Source: Phoebastria nigripes (Eukaryota > Chordata > Aves > Procellariiformes > Diomedeidae). Taken from it: 64,000 nt of DNA. Shown here in pieces: positions 1 to 10,380 of the stretch (position 1 is the first letter of the stretch; every line of letters starts with the position of its first letter). Made by a program: the position numbers and the translations under genes. The DNA lies in NCBI GenBank assembly GCA_035582835.1, contig JAYKAV010002464.1:636203-700202 (forward strand), given 5' to 3'. Under the pieces are notes generated by a model. The model worked only from the letters and a program-made list of their open reading frames with translations. It did no database searches and had not been told where the DNA came from.

Positions 1-57
1 TTGCTTGTTACTTGGGAGAAGAGACTGACACCCACCTCGCTGCAACCTCCTTTCAGG

Positions 58-257
58 NNNNNNNNNNNNNNNNNNNNNNNNNNNNNNNNNNNNNNNNNNN
101 NNNNNNNNNNNNNNNNNNNNNNNNNNNNNNNNNNNNNNNNNNNNNNNNNNNNNNNNNNNNNNNNNNNNNNNNNNNNNNNNNNNNNNNNNNNNNNNNNNNN
201 NNNNNNNNNNNNNNNNNNNNNNNNNNNNNNNNNNNNNNNNNNNNNNNNNNNNNNNNN
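58..257. other. Assembly gap (200 Ns)
   Basis: An unbroken run of exactly 200 Ns. Both flanks are CR1 sequence in the same orientation, so the gap falls inside one element near the ORF2 end and 3' UTR junction. The round length suggests a placeholder and not a measured distance. Confidence 0.99.
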
Positions 258-1300
258 TTGGCCTTCTTGGCCACCTGGGCACATTGTCGGCTCATGTTCA
301 GCCGGCTGTCAACCAGCACCCCCAGGTCCTTTTCCTACAGGCAGCTTTCCAGTCACTCTTCCCCAAGCCTGTAGCGTTGCATGGGGTTGTTGTGGCTGAA
401 GTGCAGGACCTGGCACTTGGCCTTGTTGAATCTCACACAGTTGGCCTCAGCCCATTGATCCGGCCTGTCCAGGTCCCTCTGCAGAGCCTTCCTACCCTCG
501 AGCAGATCAACACACCTGCCCAACTTTGTGTCGTCTGCAAACTTACTGAGGGAGCACTCAATCCCCTCATCCAGATCACTGATAAAGATATTGAACAAGA
601 CCGGCCCCAAAACTGAGCCCTGGGGAACACCGCTCGTGACCGGACGCCAACTGGATTTCACTCCATTCACCACAACTCTCTGGGCCTGGCCGTCCAGCCA
701 GTTTTTTACCCATCGAAGAGTACACCTGTCTAAGCCGTGAGCCGCCAGCTGCTCTAGGAGGATGCTGTGGGAGACAGTGTCAAAGGCTTTACTGAAGTCC
801 AGGTAGACCACATCCACAGCCTTTCCCTCATCCACTAGGCGGGTCACCTGGTCATAGAAGGAGATCAGGTTGGTCAAGCAGGATGTGCCTTTCATGAACC
901 TGTGCTGGCTGGGCCTGATCCCCTGGTTGTCCCTCACATGGCCTGCGAGTGCCCCCAAGATGAACTGCTCTATAATCTTCCCTGGCACCAAGGTCAGGCT
1001 GACAGGCCTGTAGTTCCCCAGGTCCTCCTTCCGGCCCTTCTTGTAGATGGGCGTCACATTGGCAAGCCTCCANTNGNCCNNGACCTCCCCCNTTAACCAG
1101 GACNNCTGATAAATGATGGAGAGTGGCTTGGCAAGCTCCTCTGCCAGCTCCCTCAGCACTCTCGGGTGGATCCCATCCGGCCCCATAGACTTGTGAGTGT
1201 CCAGGTGACGTAGCAGGTCGTTCACTGCTTCCTCTTGGATTATGGGGGATTTATCCTGCTTGCTGTCCCTGTCTTCCAGCTCAGGGGGCTGAGCAAGGAC
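258..1300 (-). pseudogene. CR1 ORF2 reverse transcriptase fragment (decayed)
   Basis: Minus-strand translation gives a long reverse transcriptase piece. In order it carries [20 protein letters not shown], the motif A region [35 protein letters not shown], and the catalytic FADDTK box. From 1312 down to 356 it is open for about 319 codons. A stop (minus-strand TGA, at 353-355) follows RLGEE, where the family normally has a tryptophan codon, and the frame then continues as CR1 sequence to 258. Eight Ns lie between 1073 and 1105, in a family-typical stretch. The endonuclease domain is absent. This is a dead copy and not a host gene. Confidence 0.9.
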
Positions 1301-4300
1301 AACACCTTTCATTTAGTACATAGCTGCACTGTAATGGGTATATAGCAAAAAGTGGCTCTCTTAGGCTGCTAAGATCAAATTCAAGCCCCTTTCTGTTTCC
1401 CTTCACTCATACTACACCTAAGCGCTGTCTGACTTTGACATAAACACTTATATTAATGCTAGAAACTTCTACAGAAGCTTAAGAGAGATCCACAGATTGC
1501 CAAACTTTAGGCACCTCTCTCAGTACTTTTACCACATAAGAAAGTTTTCCTAAGTCATCACGATCCTTTGATTCTGATTAAAGGGAGAGATGATGAACAC
1601 TGTTTAAAGAACATGGAATTCCTTTACATTCACCTGTTATGTAATGACATGCAGTAATTTTATGAATGCTATAAGGAAGTATCAGATTGGTTATTTAAAT
1701 TTCCTATATGCCTATTGCTTTAAACAAACAGAAGGCTTGAAACCACCACCAGGAAAATCACAGGACAAATCTAGAGAACACTCCTTAAAGAAACTGGAGC
1801 CAACTGTTGGCTTAAAAGATCCCATTTACCATATGCTGCAAACTTTCACCTTATCACATCAAACATTTCTGAACAGTTAGAAATGTACTGGTTCCTGTAA
1901 AAGGCACTAGTGAAGAGAAGGATAGGGCACTGTTATTANCTATCAAGAGAGACAAACATTCACAGAGATATTCTAAATGAAATGTACAGAAATGGTTCTT
2001 CCCAGATACAAGAAAAGGGTATGTGTGGAGTCACTGACAGCTGCCTGCTTAGTGGTAGTCAAAAACCCAAGAAAATCTCAGACATCAACAGGAAGGGTAT
2101 TGAAATGTAACAGAAAACATCGTTTTGCTGGTTTATAAGAATTCTGTGTGCCCATGGCTCGAGTACTCTGGGCAATTCTAGTGTCTGCATCTCAATAAGG
2201 ATATACTAGAGATGGAATAAGCAAAGGCAACTGAAACGATGAAGGGAATGGGGCAGCTCCCTTGTGATGAGCAACTAAAAAGGCTCTTCAATCTGCAGAT
2301 AGAAGGCTGAGGGCAACATTATGAATGAGATTTACAAAATCACAAAGGCAGTGGATAAGACGAATACAGAAATCCCAAACCAGCAGCAGCAGTGGGTATT
2401 GACTGAAATTACTCTTGTACCTGTTCTCAACCAAAGTAACTTTTTTCATGCAGCAGGCAGTGCACTTCTGAAATCTGCTTCTTTATGAAAGCAAGTATTA
2501 TCACCAGGTTCAGAAGGGATTAGACAAAGTCATTGATGAAAGAACCACAGATAAGAAAGGAAATAGACAGGAACATGCCACCCAACATCCCTAATACAAT
2601 GATGGTGGATACTGAGGAAGTTGCAGAGTGGCCAGACTTATTCCTAATAGCACCTTTTTGTGATGATCTCAGAGACAGAAAAGCAAGGACGTAATCCACC
2701 AGCCTGACCCAATGGGGTGTGCCTCTTATCATATAAGAAAGGTGTGTTGTAAAACAATTCCCTTTTTATTGAAACTATCTGTCTATTGTAACAACCACTG
2801 CCATTGGTTTTGAAAGAAGCAGAACCACATCAGGCCTACAGCAAGCACAGTTACAGCTGGGGAACAAACTAGGGCCTCATCTAAGTGTAGGAGAATGGCA
2901 TGAATAGATACAGGGGGACCATCTTCCGAAACCAAGAAGGACTAGCGGTTCAGTATGCCCAGTAAATGTGACATCTCATGTTTCTTATTTATTATCAGGT
3001 CTCATGAATTTGCACAGTCCCTTGGGCACTGATTTTATCTCCTTTCATGTTTGTAGAGAGCACACCACGCGGTGGGCACTCACACAATCCTTTTTCAAAA
3101 CAATTCCACTGATTGAATATATTTCCATTTTTTCTTCTATTCCCAGTTTTCTTTTATTACAATAGGAGAAGAAAAACAAAAACGCTGTTGCTTCAGGGAA
3201 TTCATCAGTTCTTATTTCTTTATTCCTCACCAGAGGTCACAATCAACTCCACAGTAACAAACTGTGATGTCTCAAGAAGGATTGATTTTTGTTTATTTAT
3301 ATGCCCTCCCACACATGGCTGAATAGGTTACAGACCAATATCCTTCCCCTTTCCATTTAGTTCTCACTGATTCAACAAGGATGATTTTAACAAGGCTCCT
3401 TTCTGTATCTGCTCTACAGAGACAATCCACAAAAAATAATTTCAAATTCAACCCTTCCTTGGGGGTTACCTTTGTTGATAAAGAAAACAACACTAAAGTA
3501 ACAGAGATGAGCATAATCCTTCCCTGTAGTCTTGGTGGTTTCTAAAGTTCCTCTAAGAGAATTGCTCAGCTCAGAAGAATGGACTTAATGCTTTGCTAAC
3601 AAAACTAGCTAATAAGACAGAGCTGTTTTGGGTAAACACTACTTGCTTCTATAATGAGGTAGATACAACAAGAAATGTCAAATCATTGTATTTATATCTT
3701 GCAAGTATACTGGATTATTTTGTGGTAATTCTGGCATTTAGGATTATAAAACTAACTCCTTTTAGGAATTATGCAAAACTCTTAATGAAATTCTATTTAT
3801 ACTTCACATGGAAAAGTAAAAATACTTTCTTTTTTTAGGTGTCTTTCATTACAGTTTCATAGCTGGAAACAAGAAGTTTCTTGGAATCTGTTGATGCTCC
3901 ACAAAACAGTGTCTGGAAAACTGAAAGACATATTTTTGCACAAGCAACAGGAATTTATTTTTTGTTTGTTTACACAAGGAACAAATCAAGAATGTGGAAA
4001 GTAACCAACATTCATTTTTATTAGTGCTTGTATTTTATATGGGTTTGTTAGTTACTGTTTTGCCAGCTAAAAGACAGATCTGATAAAATAATATTGAATA
4101 TCAAAATAATTGTTAAAGATAGAAGTCAACACTGGTGACTGACAGGCCTGTGCCAGAAATCTATTGTGTAGAAACCTATTAACAGCCTCCTCTGAAGAAA
4201 CACAAACCAGCCTGATGAGGTCTGGGAGCCCAGGTCAAAACTGCCAGAGGTCTTTGAACACAAAGTTTCAAGACACAAAAAAAACCTTTTAAAATTAATA

Positions 4301-5184
4301 AAAAAGCAGTTTGGATTCTGAAGCCTCAGTTTAGTGACTGGAGCATTGGGACAGGGAACAAAAGCAACTGCAGGTATATAGCAGCCCCCAGTGCTTAGAA
4401 GAAATGCCTCTGTTAATTACTCACTTTAGCTGACAAGGAGAGATTGAGTTAGATAAGAATGTATTTTTAGACTTTGGTTAATTTTTAATCCTGATCTTTC
4501 TGCTTGTGATAATTCTATGGATGGATAAACACATTTCAGATCTACCAGTTTTCTTCTGACATTGCCTTTACTACCAGTTCAGTTTCTGAAGCTGATTCTG
4601 GAGGACAGCCTAAAAACTGCTGGGGGCTTCAGTGGAAGTAATGTGATTAGTAAACAGAAGATGCCGTAAACCAGCTATTGAATCAGAAGCATAATGAATT
4701 AAGGGATTCTGCTCAAAGAAACATAAGCAAAAGAACTGTCATTTCCAAGACAATCTCACAGAGAAACAGAGATCAAGACCATAAATAACGCTCACACCTG
4801 GAACCATGAAACTACTGCCTTCCAAATTAAAGTAAGTTCAACATGCACATATGCAAAAACTGAGCCAATCATGCACAACTAACATAACAAAGCTGTGACT
4901 TAGGGAATTTTGTTTTAAAGATCTTTGATACTTTTGTAGTTTCCATCAGGCCAAGGAAGAGTACATGACAAAGATTCAATGTTATTTGTCCTTTAAGAGT
5001 CATCATTCTCTATTCTTGATAAATTAACTTACTATAATTTCACCTGAGAAAAACTGATTTGACACTTAATGAACCACATTTTCTAGAAATACATTTCCTG
5101 CCAATATGTCTGATACAACACATGCTGACACGAACAAGAGCTGCAAAGTAAGACTAGCTTGATAATCGCAATACTGCATCTTAC
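1301..5184 (-). other. UPB1: UPB1 intron 5 (partial)
   Basis: AT-rich non-coding sequence downstream, on the minus strand, of the UPB1 exon 5 donor. I looked for the next exon, which should carry the catalytic-cysteine region around CYGRHHP, and found no match on the minus strand, so exon 6 lies off the left edge. Apart from the CR1 tail at 2145-2740, listed separately, I see no gene. Confidence 0.6.
2145..2740 (+). mobile_element. Old CR1 3'-end fragment
   Basis: On the plus strand this follows the conserved layout of an ancient CR1 3' region. First comes 'tgcatctcaataaggatata', then 'aactgaaacgatgaagggaa' with 'cagctccctt', then 'gatttacaaaatcac', then 'agaagggattagacaaagtc', and finally 'atccaccagcctgacccaat' with 'cttatcatataagaaa' at the 3' end. 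Divergence from the remembered consensus is high, so the insertion is old. Orientation is opposite to UPB1. The exact CR1 subfamily cannot be set by eye. Confidence 0.7.
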
Positions 5185-5346
5185 CTCATTGAAATCTCCA
5201 ACCCTTGGAATGTGATTTTTCCTACTTTTGCCAAGGACAGCTCCAGAGTTAGAAATGACCACTGCAGCATTCCACAGAGTTCCCCCGTGTATTTCATCTC
5301 GCTCCAGGATTGGAGATACCACAACCATGTTGTATTTCTTTGCCAG
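5185..5346 (-). CDS. UPB1: UPB1 coding exon 5 (catalytic Lys)
   Basis: A 162-base exon of 54 whole codons, after a GAATAG acceptor. It encodes [20 protein letters not shown], then [15 protein letters not shown] and [15 protein letters not shown]. The lysine of RKNHIP (residue 195 here, 196 in human) is the second catalytic residue. The donor is GTAAGA at 5184-5179. The apparent continuation VRCS past the donor is intron. Confidence 0.95.
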
Positions 5347-8300
5347 CTATTCAAATGAACACAATTCTATTATACACAAGCCTGCAGAAATTATTTTCAT
5401 TTTTTGTTCATAAAGAAGGATTAAAAAAAGTTTATCTGGTACATTACTCTGCTATCAAGGGCTAATGCTTAACCCACACTGGCATGTCCACATCACCACA
5501 GTTTCTAGCATCAAAGATGGATACATCACAGAGAGCTTTCCACCTAAATCCTTCAACTAGAAATGCAAGGTACCAACAGGAAAAAAAGCATCCTAACAGC
5601 AATGGTCAAACTACAAAGCCGACATCTATCTATTCACAGGTATAGGAGGAGATATATCCCATCCCATTCTTTCATTCTGGTATACGACATGAGTGGTATA
5701 CCAGAATGAAAGACACCATGGCTAGCTGAAAAGTGATTTTTAAAAAAAAAAAAAAAAAAAAAAAAAGTAAAATAGTGTTACATGTTAATTGTAAGTGTTA
5801 AATAACATAGGTGTGAGTGAGAAATGAAAAATATAGCAACTTCTGACTGCCAGTTTATTAGCACATTGTCTTTTCCTTCAAATCATTTCTCTTTATTTCT
5901 CCAAACTTCCATAGTGTCATTAATTCCATAGCGAGAAGCAACACACACCTGCCCTAGATCAGACTAAAGATATTATGCTGTCTAAAAAAAGCTTACTAGG
6001 TCAGTGCATATCTGAACAGATTTGACATCAAAACAGTCTTTTGTTGTTTCAATCACTTGTAAAAGAAAATAATTGAAATTCCTTATTAAAAAAAAATTTG
6101 CCAGAAACCAAAAAAAAACCTCTGCCACCTTTGCAATCAACAGTCTCTGGAGAAATAAGAGCCAGACAATAACAAATATCTTTGGGTCCGCAAAAAGCCC
6201 CCTACATTTTGTGTCATTTCACAGGGAGATGCAAAAGGTTTGTGTGAAAGTGTTCCCTGTTCAGAAAAGGCTAGCTATTCTTCTCCTCAGACCTTCATAC
6301 AAGCATTGTTTAATGCTCAACTGTTCTAAGCAAGAAACACCTTTTAAACGGAAATTAAAAACATTTGTATGAACAATTGTTCCTCCCTTGTAAAATCCAG
6401 GAATAGTTAAATGGGCAGTTTCATACGCCCTCCATGGTACAAGGCAGTCTATAAATGCAAAGTAGTTTAAAAAATAAATATTCAGCACAGTAGTTGTTGT
6501 CCATTTCTACTTCACTCACTGCCATAATATATTTGTCAAGCAAGGTGAAAATTTATTTGTGATTATTTCAGTTTTCTCAGTGGTACAATACTGGTACATA
6601 AAAGAGAAATCCATGCTAATCAGTAGCAGTTATGGGCTGGGGTTGGAGGCTGGATGTGGGAGTTTTTTTGCTTGGTTGTTTTTTTACCTCTTGACAGAAT
6701 TTTGTTGTTGGCCCATCCTCTGCTGACTCAGCAAATTCAGTCCAAGGAAGCTTTTCTCTTGTACAAAAAGCAAAGGGCATGGCTGGAAAACACCAATGCA
6801 AGACGAAATTGACAAGAACGTTCATGTCACTCAAGAAATACACACTGTTTGCATGAATACAGATTAAAAAAAAAAAAAAAAAAATCAAACACTTAAGAAT
6901 GATTCAGTTGTTTTCCTTGTTTAAAAGCAAAAGCTATTTAAAAATATTTTTAGCAAGGGCAAGGAGTTTTGGGCCCACACAGAGCAAAGTAGAAGAGAAA
7001 GAATGCACTTAGTGAAGCCTTACCAGAGGTAAAAATACAAAATACACCCCAGTCACTAGTGTACACTTTCTGTGAATAACCTGTTTTCACAACTCCTGCC
7101 TTCATTTTGGTTTTTGCTTCTATTACGCCTCAAAGACTCCATTTTAATTAAAATTAGATTTTTTTTAAATTTTAATATCTGTCTAGAAAAAACCCAAAGT
7201 TTTAGAAGAAAAAAAATAAGGAAGGGATCACGAAGGATGACACGAAGAAGGAGCACACCTACAAATACCACTGTTGCAGCATACACCAGTCTTCAATGTA
7301 ACAGACTTCACACACATCTTCCATACAGTTCTGCTAACTAAGACTCTTTGTTTTCTCCTTTAGAAAGCAAATCAGTAAAGTCAACTATCATATCTTGGAA
7401 AATCTCTGCTGTTTACTTACAAGACATACTTCTAGTACAGGATTCTTGTTAAAATAGAAGGAACTTGACCTCTGACAACCTAGAAGGAATCCCAGAAAAT
7501 ACTCACTCCAAGCCTCCTGGAAACAAACTATGTTGACCCCACATATTGCAGCTACTTCCACAATCTCCTCAATTCGTCTGTGCAGTGCAGCCACCTGATT
7601 GCAAGAAGTGTCACACTATAAAAAAAGCTGTATGTTCTAGCTTACTTGTATATTAATAGCCTGGTTTTGCAAGCTTTGTTCACATTAAATTTATCTTGTT
7701 CTATACTTAGTCCCATTGCTTTCAGGGGGAATAACTCAAGAAGTTATCATTCCCCAGCACTGAAAGACTTAGACACCGATTTTTAAAAGCATTTAGTTGC
7801 TGAAAATAGAGAAAGGAATCCAATGGAATTCTAATTCCATGGTTAAAACATTTAAATATATGGCAACTCATTGCTGACTGACTTGCAAATAACTAAAAAT
7901 CTTAACAGAATCAGCAAAAATTATAATTTTGCTGCTCATTGTAAACAACCTACAGAACGATGTTAAGTAAACGTGAATTCAAAGTCAAGTACTCAGAATC
8001 TTAAAATATGAGGTATGGACAGTCCGTTTCCCTGGTTATCTCTGAATCCTGCTCACACCTGTGGATCTTGGACACTCTCTAGAAGTTATTAACTCCAAAC
8101 TATTTTCTAAATCCCTCTGGCCAAAGAGCTAAGTAGATTATTACNAAGAAAAAACATCAAAGCATTTATTAATTAGTCCAAAAACATTGTTTCAAAGTAC
8201 TTTTTTCTTGAGTATTCTACTTAAAGATAAGCATAGGTGTAGCACTTTGCATTGATACTTTCAGGTGTCAATAAAAAAAAAAAGGACACAAGACAAGTCA

Positions 8301-10104
8301 ACAGTGACCTATGAACTCAACAACTGTACACTGATTTACAGAAATAGTTAACTAGTTATTTATAAGGTAAAATCATTAATATAACTGGTAGTCTTTTTAA
8401 CAGATGCTACAAAGAATCCAAAAACTTGATCCATATACTGAATTAATTACTTGCATCTGTGACAGGCAATCTTTCCAAAACAAATTACCTCAGAAATGTT
8501 CTGTCCTGTCACTGTACGAAATTACTACTGCAGGAGATTTTATAAATGTGGTATTTTCTTTTACTTTTTTAAAGCTACTTTTAGAAGGCTATTTCTATAT
8601 ATGTCACCTCAGTGCTTTTGTGTCCAAGTTGTTAGGAGATGATGGTCACCTTGTAATAAGATTTGGGTTACTCCTGTACAAAGAATAATGAACACAGCTT
8701 TATTAATCTGTGTTTACTCTAACGGATTTTCCTATAATGGAACAATTCTCAATTAAAACAAGAACTGCACCTGTGGTTTCCATGGGTTGCCATCTCTTTT
8801 GATTTCAGGTAAATGATTTTCTGTTTCATTTTAGAGGCAAAGGATTGTCATGTACAAAATCAGTGACTAAATATTTAGCTTTGGAAAAACTGCAGACAGG
8901 TTGGGCAATTCACTAGGTAAACACAAGATTTTTCTGAGAAACAATAAAACTGAATGTGTCATTCAAATTCCTTACAGTATACTGTATGGGTCCTACATTG
9001 CCAATCAGCAGACATTTCATGATGGAGTTTTTAACATCAACAACTGAAGCATGTTATTTCTCAATCCAGTAGAAGAGGAGTTACACACAAACGGCCCAGA
9101 TCCCAGTTTGCATACCTGGACTGCCACGGCTGTGTCTGTGGGAAGTGGAATTTTATTTTGTACCAGTCCTACTCGAACAATACGTGGCCTTCTCAATTGC
9201 TCTGGAGCAGCTTCAAATCCATAGCCCTGTAGCTCAAAATCTCTTTCTTGAGCTGCTGATAGAGCAGCAACTGGCAAATTAAGTTTTCTAGATTGAACAG
9301 GAAACAAAGACATTTCAAGATGAGATGTTCTCCTTTTATGCTCTGAATGCAATGGATCAAAACGATCACAAATACTGTCTACCCCTGCAGAGACACCCAA
9401 GCTCCCATGTCCCCATATGCACTATCAGACAAGGGAACAGTCAGACAATAGCCAGGTCATGTGCAAATCTCACTGCTCTCCTCCACGGCAGCAAACTCCC
9501 AGTGTCCTCCTCTGTAATTGTGATTTCTAGACACTATTACCTTGCTACAGAAATCAAGGAGCACATATGTACAAACTTTCATCTGCCACCCCCAGATTAT
9601 AAACACTTCTCTCCAACGTATCTTTCCTCATGTTAGATGCACACTTTTCCAGCTCCCTCACCCCGAAGCCACGAGCTCCCCAGCCCCCCCTCAAAACTAT
9701 CCCGCTCAGGTCTTTCATCCCAGTCAGCCACCTTCTCATACGACCTCTCTACCCCCTGCTTCCCAAACTTGCATTACCTCCAAACTACCCCAGTTATCTC
9801 ACCACAGCCTAACCTCACCGAAGTGCCACGAGCACCACAGGACCTACCCTTCTTTTTCCTTTCAGCCCAGCCCTGTGTCCTGTGCACCCGTTCTCAAACC
9901 GACTCCTTCCCCCTCACTCCCGGGCTGGGCATCCACGGCAGAGACCGAGGGGGAGGAGGGAGACGGGACGGAACATGACCTCCCCCCCGTCCTAGCAGCG
10001 CACCTTGCCTCGCCCCCGTAGAGGATCCGCTTCACCTCAGCGAGGTCCTCGGGCGGGATGTGCTGCTCCAAGCATGACTCCAGCGACTCCAGGCCTGCCG
10101 CCAT
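5185..10104 (-). CDS. UPB1: Beta-ureidopropionase, 5' part (exons 1-5)
   Basis: UPB1 hydrolyses N-carbamoyl-beta-alanine and N-carbamoyl-beta-aminoisobutyrate to the beta-amino acid, CO2 and ammonia. This is the third and last step of uracil and thymine breakdown in the cytosol, catalysed by a nitrilase-superfamily enzyme. Five exons (10004-10104, 9116-9287, 7507-7594, 6688-6782, 5185-5346) join in frame with GT-AG borders to give 618 coding bases, or 206 codons. Exon phases match what I know of the human gene. Two residues of the Glu-Lys-Cys triad are present: Glu in CFQEAW (residue 118) and Lys in [11 protein letters not shown] (residue 195). The catalytic cysteine and the rest of the roughly 384-residue protein lie off the left edge. 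Synteny with ADORA2A upstream supports the call. Confidence 0.95.
5668..5713. repeat. Perfect 18-bp inverted repeat (hairpin)
   Basis: The left arm at 5668-5685 (tctttcattctggtatac) and the right arm at 5696-5713 are exact reverse complements, separated by a 10-base loop (gacatgagtg). Pairing stops cleanly at both ends. It lies in UPB1 intron 4. Confidence 0.95.
5742..5766 (+). repeat. Poly(A) run, 25 bases
   Basis: An uninterrupted run of 25 A, 28 bases after the right arm of the hairpin. On the UPB1 strand this is a poly(T) tract, within intron 4. Confidence 0.95.
6688..6782 (-). CDS. UPB1: UPB1 coding exon 4
   Basis: A 95-base exon after a TTTTCCAG acceptor. Its first two bases complete the threonine codon. 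It then encodes [20 protein letters not shown] and [11 protein letters not shown], nearly identical to mammalian UPB1. It ends on a whole codon before GTAAAA. Confidence 0.95.
7507..7594 (-). CDS. UPB1: UPB1 coding exon 3 (catalytic Glu)
   Basis: An 88-base exon between a CAATCAG acceptor and a consensus GTGAGT donor. It encodes [19 protein letters not shown] and then [10 protein letters not shown], and ends one base into the next codon. The glutamate of FQEAW (residue 118 here, 119 in human) is the catalytic general base of the nitrilase family. Confidence 0.95.
9116..9287 (-). CDS. UPB1: UPB1 coding exon 2
   Basis: A 172-base exon after a TCTAG acceptor. It completes the split arginine codon and encodes [11 protein letters not shown], then [20 protein letters not shown] and the start of the nitrilase fold, [16 protein letters not shown]. 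It ends on a whole codon (CAG) before a GTATGC donor. The '[11 protein letters not shown]' stretch is strongly conserved with mammalian UPB1. Confidence 0.95.
10004..10104 (-). CDS. UPB1: UPB1 coding exon 1
   Basis: Codes for the start [20 protein letters not shown] and on to ILYGGEA plus two bases of the next codon. The ATG at 10104 is chosen because the protein aligns with the mammalian N terminus, with one residue fewer, and because its context is good (A at -3, G at +4). The donor is GTGCGC, at 10003-9998, which is weaker than the other donors. The reading frame stays open upstream to another ATG at 10314, see findings. Confidence 0.93.
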
Positions 10105-10142
10105 AGTGCAGCGCGGGACGGGGCGAGGCGCGCAGACGGTTG

Positions 10143-10178
10143 GGCGCACGCTGACTGTTAGGCGCACGCTGACCGTTA
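10143..10178. repeat. Tandem duplication, 18 bp x 2, in UPB1 5' region
   Basis: Two adjacent 18-base units (ggcgcacgctgactgtta and a copy with one change) at 10143-10160 and 10161-10178. They lie 39-74 bases upstream of the UPB1 ATG, so probably in the 5' UTR. A further partial copy seems to follow. Confidence 0.9.
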
Positions 10179-10380
10179 AGCACGCGCGCGCCCCCGCGAA
10201 CTTTACCCCCGGGCAGCCCCCGCCGGAACACGCCCCTTTCTCCTCAGAGGGGTTTTGGCGGGCGCGGCTCACATCCAGGGCCGCGAAGGCGCTCCGCCGT
10301 GGCGGCCGGGGCACGGAGGGGTATGGGTGCAGAGCCCCGGCAGCGCTAGACGGCAGCAGTAGGGCCGATCCTCTTTAGTT

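Larger units (their letters stand above)
1..1300 (-). mobile_element. CR1 LINE, 5'-truncated, interrupted by assembly gap
   Basis: Read on the minus strand this is a CR1 non-LTR retrotransposon. Bases 258-1300 translate as the CR1 reverse transcriptase domain, and bases 1-57 match the start of the CR1 3' untranslated region that follows the ORF2 end. The 200-base N run lies between these two parts. Similarity fades at about 1295-1312, where the sequence changes abruptly to AT-rich non-repeat DNA, so the copy is 5'-truncated as is usual for CR1. The 3' end lies off the left edge. The element sits inside UPB1 intron 5 in the same orientation as the gene. Confidence 0.93.
5347..9115 (-). other. 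UPB1: UPB1 introns 2, 3 and 4
   Basis: Non-coding sequence between exons 2 and 5: intron 2 is 7595-9115, intron 3 is 6783-7506 and intron 4 is 5347-6687. All begin GT and end AG on the minus strand. Intron 4 holds a perfect inverted repeat (5668-5713) and a 25-base A run (5742-5766). Intron 3 has no feature I can name. A further A run lies at about 6866-6884, in intron 3. I see no other gene. Confidence 0.85.
9900..10380. promoter_or_regulatory. UPB1: CpG island promoter of UPB1
   Basis: GC-rich and CpG-dense DNA surrounds the UPB1 start codon, while both flanks are AT-rich. It spans the 5' UTR, exon 1 and the start of intron 1. I see no TATA box at a convincing distance. The transcription start cannot be fixed from sequence alone. 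Confidence 0.75.

Noticed and set aside
1301..5184. A search for UPB1 exons 6 onward (catalytic cysteine region)
   Set aside because: No minus-strand stretch reads like the expected region. The exons are most likely beyond the left edge, with intron 5 longer than 5 kb.
9542..10021. Plus-strand open frames of 100-160 codons, proline and serine rich, next to the UPB1 start
   Set aside because: They run through pyrimidine-rich intron 1 and antisense to UPB1 exon 1 in a CpG island. GC- and C-rich DNA lacks stops by chance, and no protein is recognisable.
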